A stretch of 64,000 bases of DNA from contig NZ_JAAONY010000001.1 in NCBI RefSeq assembly GCF_011602085.1, positions 1,550,001 through 1,614,000 on the forward strand. Direction: 5' to 3'. Positions within the stretch are counted from its first letter, which is position 1. Each line of letters starts with the position of its first letter. The position numbers and the translations under genes are program-made. Below the pieces are notes generated by a model that worked only from the letters and a program-made list of their open reading frames with translations, made no database searches and was not told the origin of the DNA. Origin of the DNA: Pseudoteredinibacter isoporae. GTDB taxonomy: Bacteria > Pseudomonadota > Gammaproteobacteria > Pseudomonadales > Cellvibrionaceae. Shown piece by piece: positions 21,801 through 27,689 of the stretch.

Positions 21801-24075
21801 CGCCTCTCAGCAGGATACGGCAACGGCCGATGGGCAAAGAATGGATGCCAGTGTCAGTGCGACGGTTGGTTTTGGTTTTAGCTTAAGTGGCTCGGTTGGT
21901 TATGGTGAGACAGAAGGCAACAAAAACTGGGTGCAAAATCAAACCAGCATTATCGGTCGTCAGTCAGTGGATGTAGATGTTGCAGGCCATACTCAGTTAG
22001 ATGGCAGCTTGATCGCTAATATCGATGAGAACGGCATTGATCAGGGTAATTTGGATCTGACGACGAGCAGTATTGGCTTTAGTAACTTTGAAGGCAGCGA
22101 TCAGGAAACCAGCAGCTATCTTAATATCAGTGGTGGTTACAGTAATCAGGGCAGCAGTGGTACGTCGAGTGCCGGTACGGGTAACGGCACCCGCAGTGGC
22201 GGTGGAATCACCCAAGAGGGCAGTACCAGTTGGGGTGTCAATGGTTATCACAATGAACGAGATCGTGAGCAGATAACACGAGCTACGGTCGGGCAAGGCA
22301 ATATTACCGTCACCGGTGGTGAAGGGAGTGGCGAAGAAGAGTTGGCCAATCTGAATCGGGATATTGATCAGGCTCAGGTACTGCTTAAAGATGAAGAGAG
22401 CGAAACAACGCTTTATGTTACGAGCAGCAGTATAGATGCGGTAAGCAACCCAAGCCAAACTCTGGACCAATGGAAAACAGGTTTAAGTAACTATGGGAGT
22501 AATACCTTAGAGGCCATTCAAAGCCTTGATCGAGCCGCAGATTTAGGCGGGCTGGTTATTGATGCTTTTGCTGAACATGGCCTAGCTGGTGGTTTTGGCG
22601 CCGCTTTAGATTCGGCCGCAACTAAAGCGGCGGGTTGGCAGTTTATTAAATACCACCCTGAGCTACTGGCTAAACTTATTGATAACAATGCTACGGCTGA
22701 AGAGAAAGAAGAGGCGTATCAAGCCTATACCGATATTTTGTCTGATATCACTCGTACAGAACAAGAGTTGGATGTGGATGTTATTATTTCTGAAATTGAT
22801 GCAAAAGGCGCGACCGATGGACAAGGTGATATCTACATTAATCACGGTGAAGGAGGTACATCTGTATCTGACGACAGTGAAGTAATTGGGGGGCTTGCCC
22901 ATGAAACAGCACACAATAGTGACGACAGGTCAGAATCCAATGCGGATTATATAGGCAGAAAGGCCGAGGAAACCTTTGAGCAAGAGTTAGAACTTGCTGG
23001 CATAGAATTAGGAGGTCATAGCGAGAGTGCTCAGCAAGAGTGGCTTGAGCAAAACCGTAATTCCGAACTTGTAATCAACAACACTCGGGACTTTATGAAT
23101 GAAGATGCCAGTAATTTAAGATTTTATGATGAGGCTGGTCATTACTATACAACTTTCTTTGTTGGGCTCCAGGTTGGGCTGGATGGTGAAGTAGCGGCAA
23201 CCTTGGCAAGGTTTTCTCAGTTGCCGGATGAGGTCAATAATTTAGATGCTTTTTCCAATAGGGTAAGATCAGCAGCGGCGGATATTGCTGAATCATTTGG
23301 GGTAGAAGACAATTCGAGTAATGTCGAAGAGCAGATGCTCACAATTTATAATCGTTTGCATAGTCTTACCGGGGGAGATGCCGTAGCAATGCGCGAGGAA
23401 ATCAGTCAACGAATCATTGTTGCTGAAACATCTGAGGAAAAGGGTTTGTTGATTCATCTATTGGGAGACTCTTATGCCCATACCCGCCTGGATGATCCAG
23501 CCAAGCTGTATGGGGGCGCGGATGACACACATAATTTAGGTCATGGCCTTGATGGTACCGCGCCAGATCAAATTCATCAGCGTCCGGAACTGTTTGAGGC
23601 ATACGTAGAAAACTTGGCGCAGGTGCTTGCGGTTGATGCTCCAACTCCATTATCAGCGGACACTTTACAGCAAACACAGGATACCTTAATCGGAGCAGTC
23701 AACAATGCTGTTGAAAATTCGTATATTAATGTAGATGATGAAGGCTACAGTGTAGGACCAGAAGGAGATGATGGGCATTTTGTGTTTTCGGATGGAGCTG
23801 CTGCAAAACAAACGGTGCAGAATATTCGCGATTTGGTACTGGGGGCTGTAGGGGAAAATTCTTCTAGTTTAGTTGATTCTCCAGAGAGTAATACACTGGA
23901 CCATTGGCGTGAAAATAACAATGACCGCCTAAAGGACATAGGCAACTATATTGATAACGCTACAAATGTAAGAGATGAAAATAAACGAAGATTGGAAATT
24001 CAAATTAGTAATGAATTAACTGAGGCAGTCAAGAAAGTGATTAATTCAGGAGCGGAATCGGAAATAAAAAAATAA
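9898..24075 (+). CDS. Giant CdiA/FhaB-like two-partner secretion exoprotein with C-terminal candidate effector region
   Basis: About 4,725 aa from ATG 9898; AAGGG at 9887-9891 favours this over the ATG at 9892. A signal peptide ends near TATAMA, then the TPS domain (~40-260) carries RFDVNEKGLVLNN, IVNEVTG, GQIEVFG, IANPYGIACNGCGFINT and LTTG. Residues ~300-2100 are degenerate filament repeats rich in NSG, LNN and AGG turns. Helical, alanine/glutamine-rich (~2107-2210) and acidic, proline-rich (~2610-2970) segments interrupt them. Haemagglutinin repeats of the FHA-2 kind follow (~3150-4130), ending in the conserved ATVGQGNITV...LNRD block. After that come an HETAH motif (4337-4341) and an HLLGDSYAH motif (4522-4530), ending in a basic tail. 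The architecture matches contact-dependent inhibition or FhaB-type proteins; no VENN motif was found. The last part is more AT-rich. Effector activity is inferred. Confidence 0.92.
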   Translation: MTTSNVRSPSRNWSAKLIAYCCCWSLLSQTFFTATAMADPIVDPKAPIEFRPTVHQSSNGTSVVDITAPSEAGVSLNQYERFDVNEKGLVLNNSLVDGESNLAGFLAANPNLSSRSANLIVNEVTGNVGSALLGQIEVFGDKASVIIANPYGIACNGCGFINTDSVALTTGRPLLTGGQLDLDISGNASVSVGELGLSGDVSALSLISGKIDLNGTTVVTGELNLVAGDMLYDYSQRAVKQGRGGNSEPLYAIDASQLGAMRAGSINIIVEGENAGVRLMGYANAERGNLNIDADGNVSLRGTAAAGGITIDSKAAVRQEKDFSAGQDINIHSKSLFVADGGAIQTAESLNVNVLDAAAIYGDTQVRGAATISAAGGITLGEEFLVGRGVNLQSEGTVTFAEGIFSAPSFNIQSAATETLAGATLRIDESLSIDGGNIDFAEGSYVIADGASLQFNNNDLFNSGAQILGRSFSASGNIGLNEQAGIIQTDQLALEFSDRFSNAGSITTEQFDTIRSPVFENLATGRISAPSIDVDGFFSNAGTLSNEGDLALHARDGLVSTGTIISSGLLSLNSEALLQLGGTIQASEAITAFSASGGIAINNLDLITAGDWNLDANGNDIQINNLQAQAAGTQWRAANIRLGGSVNVQTSELNIDINGAFDNTGAFTGFENLLLSSASFSNSGVLTAGGQISIDSASFDNQGSINAPTLILDVDTLSNSGSLSSNVLDVTLQTALNNSAGNIQVLDQFTLNSPGLINDGGLIVAGNFTGNINGDISNVVGVIEAKQQLILSGGSLNNQQGQISLSSGSISISGEIDNSGGQFRGANYRLSGGSYLSDSDSLLYATDSLGGTFFGEFNNQGLVYAINSIDLNAASLTNDSLIYSSSNALNVSGLLTNAGDIHGDTLNLYAGELINESNATLFAKDSATVSAGTLTNDSWISAINSLTVNAGTLNNNATIGGILLPLTVGNEELTGNGVLLVDSLSVNGGTINNAGSLLAESSGAIHIANLLDNQGEIFAADLLLSRITEDQLQSSPDIRRVISQSGLADINNRGRILSSTLQTNVGHINNESLIQADDITLLQANSVHNASDARLMSQTANLDISGELLNEGLIFAETALTLKAGELNNTTLINAGTADIAIEGVLDNSGSIIAATENAANSIQAHTLINTQDAVIRSASNLSLDVTGTGSGAGLINSGVIVSDRSIDLAGGDIRNNADAVLIALENINGLALSGDIDNAGRIAAGDVDTQSGSLTLGANNITNQSSGLIYSAGDIDIQAGGLLQNLSDGNDSGTVFAEKALSVSADRIENQWQISSIDVNIDVVDTLDNSGSIVSTDLLLKAGSLTNQSTGLISAVNSIDAAVDSMAQNSGQIIAASGLDFSSDALNNGGEMSAETIELMVNAEISNSGNILASTSLELNATSLDNDANGKIHASENATLELTGILSNAGELYAGDQLQISALRLINTGAIRAGDIGLTLNAPPSNEPSVNNSGSIAAESGWNAAGLGGGSIEISTQGDVLNSGVVAAERFNLHARSLENIDGTLSSSGRMNIDLQETLLNQQSSNGGVIQAADVLELTASDIDNQAYLLGLADINITATSLLNSGSINGGANITATLSENIINTGAFIAKQNATLLASSLTVDGVNSDIGFIQAGEIELTVPTIEVGQQGVLLSDSQLTINALNTLANAGHIQSGATEWLATGIGSEVNNSGFILAESLTVENLERYHSVAGLLDAQGDITLDLSALSDSRISLEQGAQMVSRAGHLLLAANTISNDSSLIDGVGALTIRTDTYENLGNAAINGGDVHLEVRRLVNTGIIGGNLLGGVGLEEVINDGGVISADGISWDLKLLQNNGGRIDSTADISIITDVFENSGGDVYANSGSIGLTVNNSFSNTSNIVASGALSISADSLSNRGLLAGGSVSLFGRDIDQYGNLQSSGSVSLTAQNELYFAVGSLSQAASLTASGRSISNFGTIAGSGSAIFNTGQGDFNNNADILFAGVTVNAGSIVNTGLIQSNGNDSFNADTINNSGFIYGGNSTVQARSLLRNLGVISSANDLTITAPELINRGGYLAGANLTLNASNTVDNSGGVLYATSGALSVDTQELILAAFQTTQNLSESETVDLVTASDSGKADAVSDIANQLEQDLAATSDQAEQDALIAAASSAIQAELPGISEAEQSALTMLLSQQGDNPDNSVEVVQESLLYSAGELNLNVGSDLKVEGDISSVQAATITVAGGIEQQGRIASGSNLTINLAGDFNSDRSALTTLNSGGDVFVSPTGTQLNDRVYTASRQNLELNGANNISLIDSSLQAGNNLSVNNSADAELMLSGNQARLYAAGNLDLSSGIKSIHIDAINDKNNIEVRNANIKLSGDFNNSGHVKSTGTFNMDVGGDLNLASGSMLHGSTLDLTLTQQPDFSQETIKADTLLTLRLPEFSLASGETLRMDGAVHIFADGNISNSGQIISRNAGIHLGAQNISNHAGATLVASGSINGAASSTASNSGYIGSLSSIAWTGGFGGFNASSGTIASKGSIFLGGGDRAVNDGIIHAENHVTLQANDLSVNLGVIQADSVTFDGRSGANQGLVSVSGIGGITFVGFSQDAQDNSNPPEINGPGNVNTGPSGDTPDGLGNHGEEDTTPATANNDNQSGAGTAGSVNTRNGGAIDDADIRARRDLIGIDQLRQLALSGDIDDALASQLLNGPVSGSLASTTTRPAAPSALDLDQLFAGISVNSQPAPDDDNDQSTLPSQPNPLADPATLTAEQRIAATEVIVQVSDEDFAEALAAGSPQGATAGSFWDTSDLENRLAQLHSRQLRSNGQPNENTNPAFNNIQVDPDEFAQNIRRLLAQGFFNDSIYDYAQAYFNGSSPTPVENDSKDQNDSTHLLTYGQLIDPDSGTLLANGTFINSGETETQAHTRFVLNDQQLLGEVAQETLDFLQDLPSSEEESESTDVARNTLAALGIEFKPDEDGKMDLSGRSIAGRGLDNLQITEDEDGNLFIAVADQRRGISLGNMAGLFSPNLDGTYTDANGNRVSKEAFQAQVAENNPHLFGSSGADDAENRSAYFNSILARADANSLNNIAAGGVTIVGGRDAEGNYTQLAGNFINTGSIDTDNLTVMAQGVVLGDNSSINTRGDFYLDVKNDIDLGVGQHLNIGNNFIAKTDGDIKLQAERIESNHTRGGVTVEEVNHRLASLNVGGNLLWDAGNNVLLSGATLNVGGAAQIKAANDVRIEAVANSQSETEKRKNFEETFSSLTHEGSRLSALGDISVIAGNNLDVIGSNIVAGNSDIQSNISLAASGNMTIASVTDENYHYRFHKKKKSFGRSKTYTEESLDSKNISSNVIATGNVFINSAIDNEGKVGITKSNNVSIVGSNVGAGGRTIVAAQNNVEILSAIEQFGSYKQKKKSGFLGISKSSNSNLQTQARHVESRVVSGFDTQVLAGNDLNLRASNVAAKNDVELRAGILNESGTLTLNAGTNTDYNKKVSYKKRTGLIVTGNGIAVSAAQERGQETLSNTAVGSTVTGGGDGTLVAAQDVNVIGSLVEVGGKIRINAGRDVNIVDKAQSLTSTDWANEKTSGISFSADRNSVGAFIGKESEKNKTTTTNSVNAPSALQAGDDVVIQSGRDINQVGSIVNAGKDALYIAKNDINIAPSINTNTQESTYESSRSGLGVNIQHNLGNTLDAIQNIGGGDNAVSQASSVLAAVDAITSFTQGPSASVHIGNSRSTEHSISSQENAQNSQIKAAGNVVLKADGDANLAAVDINAGNTIAVAANDINILAADQQYNNDVDSESTSSGFLLRGGGNQASIGVSYNQSTAESNQNGGRAAVSNFSATNISLDAKNDLLIEGANLSAANDIKLVAANDISINSAQNNSSSSTDSNSVNGGMGLAVTVGQGGASVGYYVEAGFSKNDLDRESSSYQNASINAGGNLIVNSGNDTSIIGANLEGDNVDIDVGGDFTLASQQDTATADGQRMDASVSATVGFGFSLSGSVGYGETEGNKNWVQNQTSIIGRQSVDVDVAGHTQLDGSLIANIDENGIDQGNLDLTTSSIGFSNFEGSDQETSSYLNISGGYSNQGSSGTSSAGTGNGTRSGGGITQEGSTSWGVNGYHNERDREQITRATVGQGNITVTGGEGSGEEELANLNRDIDQAQVLLKDEESETTLYVTSSSIDAVSNPSQTLDQWKTGLSNYGSNTLEAIQSLDRAADLGGLVIDAFAEHGLAGGFGAALDSAATKAAGWQFIKYHPELLAKLIDNNATAEEKEEAYQAYTDILSDITRTEQELDVDVIISEIDAKGATDGQGDIYINHGEGGTSVSDDSEVIGGLAHETAHNSDDRSESNADYIGRKAEETFEQELELAGIELGGHSESAQQEWLEQNRNSELVINNTRDFMNEDASNLRFYDEAGHYYTTFFVGLQVGLDGEVAATLARFSQLPDEVNNLDAFSNRVRSAAADIAESFGVEDNSSNVEEQMLTIYNRLHSLTGGDAVAMREEISQRIIVAETSEEKGLLIHLLGDSYAHTRLDDPAKLYGGADDTHNLGHGLDGTAPDQIHQRPELFEAYVENLAQVLAVDAPTPLSADTLQQTQDTLIGAVNNAVENSYINVDDEGYSVGPEGDDGHFVFSDGAAAKQTVQNIRDLVLGAVGENSSSLVDSPESNTLDHWRENNNDRLKDIGNYIDNATNVRDENKRRLEIQISNELTEAVKKVINSGAESEIKK

Positions 24076-24112
24076 GCTTTGGGAAATGGTTTCAGTGAAA
24101 CAGGTGGGTTAA

Positions 24113-24928
24113 ATGAATAAATTAAAAAGATATAAATTAGTACAGACAATTTTCCTATTATTTTGTTTATGTTTTTTTTCATCATGTACAAGTTTTCACG
24201 AAGAAATCGATAACTTGGGTGAGTTCTATTACAAAGTTTATATTAAGGAGGAGCCTTTTAGATTGCATGGGACGGGGCGGGGAGCATACAAGCGGGAGGT
24301 CTGCTCAAAGACTCAAAATAAGTGTTGGGAAGGGGCTAAGTTAATGGTTTGGCATACTAAAAGCCCTCGCTATAGTGAAGTGATGTTGGGGATGACTTAT
24401 ATTGTTGATGGAAAAACAGGGTTAGAAGTTAACTGTAAAAATTGTCTGAATGAAAAAAATAGAACTTCTGAATGGGCCTTTAATGCTATTGATTATCCAA
24501 GATGGAATAAGGACAACTCCCAAGTCTTAATTGCAGGGTTAAATAAAGAAACGGGGAGTGGGGAACTTTTTTTATTGGAACTCAATGATGGTGTTGGCAA
24601 AAAAACTCAGTTAAAAACATATAAAAGCGAAAACGGTGAATTTATAAAGCCAAAAAAAGTGTTGTTTTCACCGAATGGTGAGGGTGTGGCTTGGTTGTCC
24701 TGCTCTCCCATCTGCACCCTTATCGCGTACAATATACCTTCGGGTGTCCACACTGAGACAAAAACCCCATGCACCTTAAAGCAGAACTTGAGCGTGAAAT
24801 GGGTTGGTGGTCGTGCGGTGCCCTCACACCGGAAAGCGGCTAGGAATTATAAAGATGTGAAATATATATGTGCGGGTGAAGATGGTAAGCCGCTCTATGA
24901 GTTTAATGAAAGTCGCTTTCCTAACTAA
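24113..24928 (+). CDS. Small lipoprotein, candidate immunity protein for the giant exoprotein
   Basis: A 271 aa product from ATG 24113, preceded by AGGTGGG, only 37 bp after the giant tpsA stop. The N-terminus is a lipoprotein signal: basic residues, a hydrophobic core, then FFSSC with Cys25. Threonine at +2 does not signal inner-membrane retention, so outer-membrane sorting is likely. The body has beta-propeller-like turns (YPRWNKDNSQVLIAG and VLFSPNGEGVAWLSC) and several cysteine pairs. No family was recognised. Base composition is clearly more AT-rich than upstream genes. A unique, AT-rich gene directly behind a CdiA-like C-terminus is the standard place for an immunity gene, and a periplasm-facing lipoprotein would suit an effector acting on the envelope; both points are inference. 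Confidence 0.6.
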   Translation: MNKLKRYKLVQTIFLLFCLCFFSSCTSFHEEIDNLGEFYYKVYIKEEPFRLHGTGRGAYKREVCSKTQNKCWEGAKLMVWHTKSPRYSEVMLGMTYIVDGKTGLEVNCKNCLNEKNRTSEWAFNAIDYPRWNKDNSQVLIAGLNKETGSGELFLLELNDGVGKKTQLKTYKSENGEFIKPKKVLFSPNGEGVAWLSCSPICTLIAYNIPSGVHTETKTPCTLKQNLSVKWVGGRAVPSHRKAARNYKDVKYICAGEDGKPLYEFNESRFPN

Positions 24929-25505
24929 TGGTTGTTTCTTCTGAGGTGTAAGGTTGAGTTTTAATAATCGGTTAGAATGTTTTTAGAGTGTGTAAATAAA
25001 ACTGTATTGGCTATTCTATAATCCAAGTGAACCCTGATGTGATTTCCACATGGAAGTTGATTTTTTGTTGATATTTAGCGTTGTTCATTTCTTGCTTCGT
25101 ATGGAAAAACCTGTTGGTTCACTTGCTTCTCTTCGGGTGCGTAGATACTCACAATTCATGCCGTGGTCTGTCTGGCGCCGCCTCAGATTTATCAAAAATA
25201 ATAACAAGAGCACTTTGGCGACTGTCCTCAAGTTGTCATTTTGTGGGTAGGTGCAATGCTGGCTAAAGCTATAATTTAAGTTTCGCATTGATTTGATGGT
25301 TTTGTGGATCTTTAAATTAGTTCTAACGACCCATTTTAATAACTAAAAAATCACTAGTATTACCCTTTCATAAAATTCATTGAAAGATCGTGCGGCGTTG
25401 GATTTTACGTCTTTGTATGATCATTTTTCTAATGTTGTGAATGTAGCTCATGACCAGTTCCCGGAATTTTTATAATTCTATCTATTATCGAAATGCGGGT
25501 GAAAC
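24929..25505. other. AT-rich spacer, possibly holding a decayed lipoprotein gene
   Basis: No convincing intact gene is seen in 577 bp. One plus-strand reading from a TTG at 25081 gives KNLLVHLLLFGC, which looks like a lipoprotein signal, but it stops after about 61 residues and has no ribosome site. The segment may be a remnant of an older gene behind the exoprotein, or simply non-coding. Confidence 0.35.
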
Positions 25506-26056
25506 ATGTTTTCTGTTAGAGTATTTTTTGTCTGATTTTATCATTTCTCCTTGTTTCCTGTGGTAGTTTGCCAGGAAAGTCCGAAGGTCGTGTTGTTTTG
25601 TCAAAAGTCAACATTGAAGATCTAAATCTGACTTTGTCCTTTAAGCAAAAAGTTGATCGCTATTTTACAGAAAGCGAAATGAGGAATTATCTCCTGAGCG
25701 GAATTAAAGGGCGGTTGAAAAAAGAAGGCATGTTGGGTGGCGCTGATGCTGCAAGTGTTTATATTAAGGTGAGTTACTATCGCAGTTTCTCCGGCGAGTT
25801 GACGCCATGGCCGAGCAAGTCAGTGACGCGTCCGATAATCAACTGGAGTATAAGGGTAAATAAAAATGGTAAGGAAGTTGATGCGGTCAGCAAGTCTGGG
25901 CAGGTTTACAATGGCGGCTTTCTGGGAAATTTAAAAACGGATTTTACAATGGACTTGGGGAATAATACGCAAGAAGCAGAGAATAGGTATCTGGATACTT
26001 TGGCAGATACCATTGCTCAGTGGATTGTTGATCGTAAGAAGACTCCAAGTCAATAA
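25506..26056 (+). CDS. Putative lipoprotein of unknown function with an apparent frameshift in its signal peptide
   Basis: From ATG 25506 the reading frame stops after nine codons (TGA at 25533). One extra base in the six-T run at 25524-25529 would restore MFSVRVFFCLILSFLLVSCG, a classic lipoprotein signal with lipobox LVSC, fused to the long frame that runs to 26056. Without the shift only a TTG start at 25568 is available, which removes the whole signal and the lipid-anchor cysteine. The mature part (~160 aa) has a WSIRVNKNGKEVDAVSKSGQ strand-rich section and ends in a helix (ENRYLDTLADTIAQWI). No family was recognised with confidence. It may be a sequencing indel, a pseudogene, or a slippage-controlled gene. 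Confidence 0.55.
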
Positions 26057-26083
26057 AATTTGAAATTATAGATTTTTAAATTC

Positions 26084-26617
26084 ATGAAAAATCTTGGTTT
26101 AGTAACTTTTGTAATTGTTCTTTTGTCTGCCTTCTCATCAGTTAAACCTGACTACAGCCGCTATGTTGTTGGAGTCCCTGAAGCAGATGTTTTTCCTACG
26201 GACCGCTCTGAAAATGCTAAGGAGACTAGTATTATATATGCAGAATCAGGAATGTTGGGGAAACATCAATATATTGTATTGATAGAAGATCCAAAACACA
26301 AAAGCGATCATCCGGTTCAAGATGGTCGTGTAAGTTATTCTGAGGCAATTGATTTAATGTTAGGGAGTTCGGATAAGCTGGAAGGTTTGCAAGCTATGAA
26401 GCTCCCTTCTGGAGAGGTGGATCTTGTCTTTAATTGGGTCGGTTTTAATACAGGTTTTATTGGGGGCTATAAGGTTAGTTTTCCAGTAAGAGTATCTTTT
26501 AACGCGCAGGCAGGGAGAAGTTATATAATAGCTGCTGATGGATGGCCTTATTTCCCGGACTTTTATGTTAGGGACCTAAATATTAGTGAGAAGGTCGAAG
26601 CCAAATTCTCGAATTAG
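26084..26617 (+). CDS. Small exported protein of unknown function
   Basis: A 177 aa product starting MKNLGLVTFVIVLLSAFSS, a signal peptide or N-terminal anchor without a lipobox cysteine. The mature part looks beta-rich and ends with GRSYIIAADGWPYFPDFYVRDL. I do not recognise a family. It starts 27 bp after the preceding lipoprotein gene and shares its AT-rich composition, so the two may be co-transcribed. No clear ribosome site precedes the ATG (TTTTTAAATTC). Together with its neighbours it forms a small accessory block between the giant exoprotein and marC. Confidence 0.6.
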   Translation: MKNLGLVTFVIVLLSAFSSVKPDYSRYVVGVPEADVFPTDRSENAKETSIIYAESGMLGKHQYIVLIEDPKHKSDHPVQDGRVSYSEAIDLMLGSSDKLEGLQAMKLPSGEVDLVFNWVGFNTGFIGGYKVSFPVRVSFNAQAGRSYIIAADGWPYFPDFYVRDLNISEKVEAKFSN

Positions 26618-26815
26618 GGTTCACAGTCATTAGGTTTTAGATAGTATTTTTCTTGAGCTGTAGGCTTTGATTATCGATTTTCCGTTTAAGTTATATCAAA
26701 ATGAGTGAGCAGTTTATTCTGGTATTCCACCTCGATGTTGTTTGAAGTTTGGATTAGCCCCTCATATATTGGATAATGCCTGTTAATAAAAGACTCGCAG
26801 AACCCAAGGTAAATC

Positions 26816-27436
26816 ATGGACTATACAGAGCTCGTCAAAGTATTCGGCGCATTCTTTGCGATTATGAATCCATTTGTAAACCTGCCTATTTTTCTCGTGA
26901 TGACAGAGGACGTTGAACAGTCTGAACAAAGGCGGCTTGCTCTGAAGATTGCCTGTTATTCTGTGTTTATGTGCGTGGTGATTCTCGTGGCCGGGCAAGC
27001 CATATTGAATTTCTTTGGGGTGTCGATTGATGACTTCCGGGTTGCGGGTGGGATTGTGTTAGCCTCCATCGCCTGGTCGATGCTTCATGGAGGGCAATCA
27101 GCTTCCCATCACGGTTCTGCCTCGGAGAAAGAAGAGCTTTCAAGTTTGAGCGTGATGGCCTTTTATCCGATGACGTTTCCAATGATTGTCGGGCCTGGCA
27201 CTATTGCGACGATTATCATTTATGCGGCGCATGCAACAAATTATATTCAGAGTCTGGAAATCGCTGCTGTTCTTCTGGTGATTTTGTCGCTTCTATTTAT
27301 TGTTTTCTATAATGCCTCTTCGATTGGCAAGGTCCTTTCTCAAAGTGTACGTCTCATTATGAACAGGCTGATGGGGATGATACTTCTGGCTATTTCTGTA
27401 GAGATGGTGTTTTCAGGAGCGAAAGCGCTTTTGTAA
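26816..27436 (+). CDS. MarC family integral membrane protein
   Basis: A 206 aa inner-membrane protein with about six hydrophobic segments. The N-terminus VFGAFFAIMNPFVNLPIFLVMT and the central MAFYPMTFPMIVGPGTIATIII are the two conserved halves of MarC/YhgN proteins, each carrying the NP or GPG turn. AAGGT precedes the ATG. MarC was once tied to multiple antibiotic resistance in E. coli, but later work found no role there, so the function is open. It stands alone, after the AT-rich block, and its base composition returns to the chromosomal norm. Confidence 0.9.
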   Translation: MDYTELVKVFGAFFAIMNPFVNLPIFLVMTEDVEQSEQRRLALKIACYSVFMCVVILVAGQAILNFFGVSIDDFRVAGGIVLASIAWSMLHGGQSASHHGSASEKEELSSLSVMAFYPMTFPMIVGPGTIATIIIYAAHATNYIQSLEIAAVLLVILSLLFIVFYNASSIGKVLSQSVRLIMNRLMGMILLAISVEMVFSGAKALL

Positions 27437-27689
27437 CTGATTTTCTGAGCATTTTCATGGTGTTTGGAGGAAGTCGATTTTCAATGGCTTTTGAACGGCC
27501 GCGTTTGTCATGATGCTACTTATTCTGCTCGAAAAGTGAAGTTAATCCTCACAATATGAAGTTTTTGTGTAGTTTGTTGATTTCACTGTTTCCCAGTGTT
27601 TCTATTTCTCTATCGGAGATTTAAATCTTAATCCAGTTGCCTTTGACTGTCGTCAATGGTTGAGGTAATCCTTTGTCCAGGGTGAGTCT

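Noticed and set aside
10300-22300. DNA-level tandem repeat or CRISPR-like array in the exoprotein gene
   Set aside because: The repeats are degenerate protein-level turns (NSG, LNN); no regular identical DNA unit with spacers is seen.
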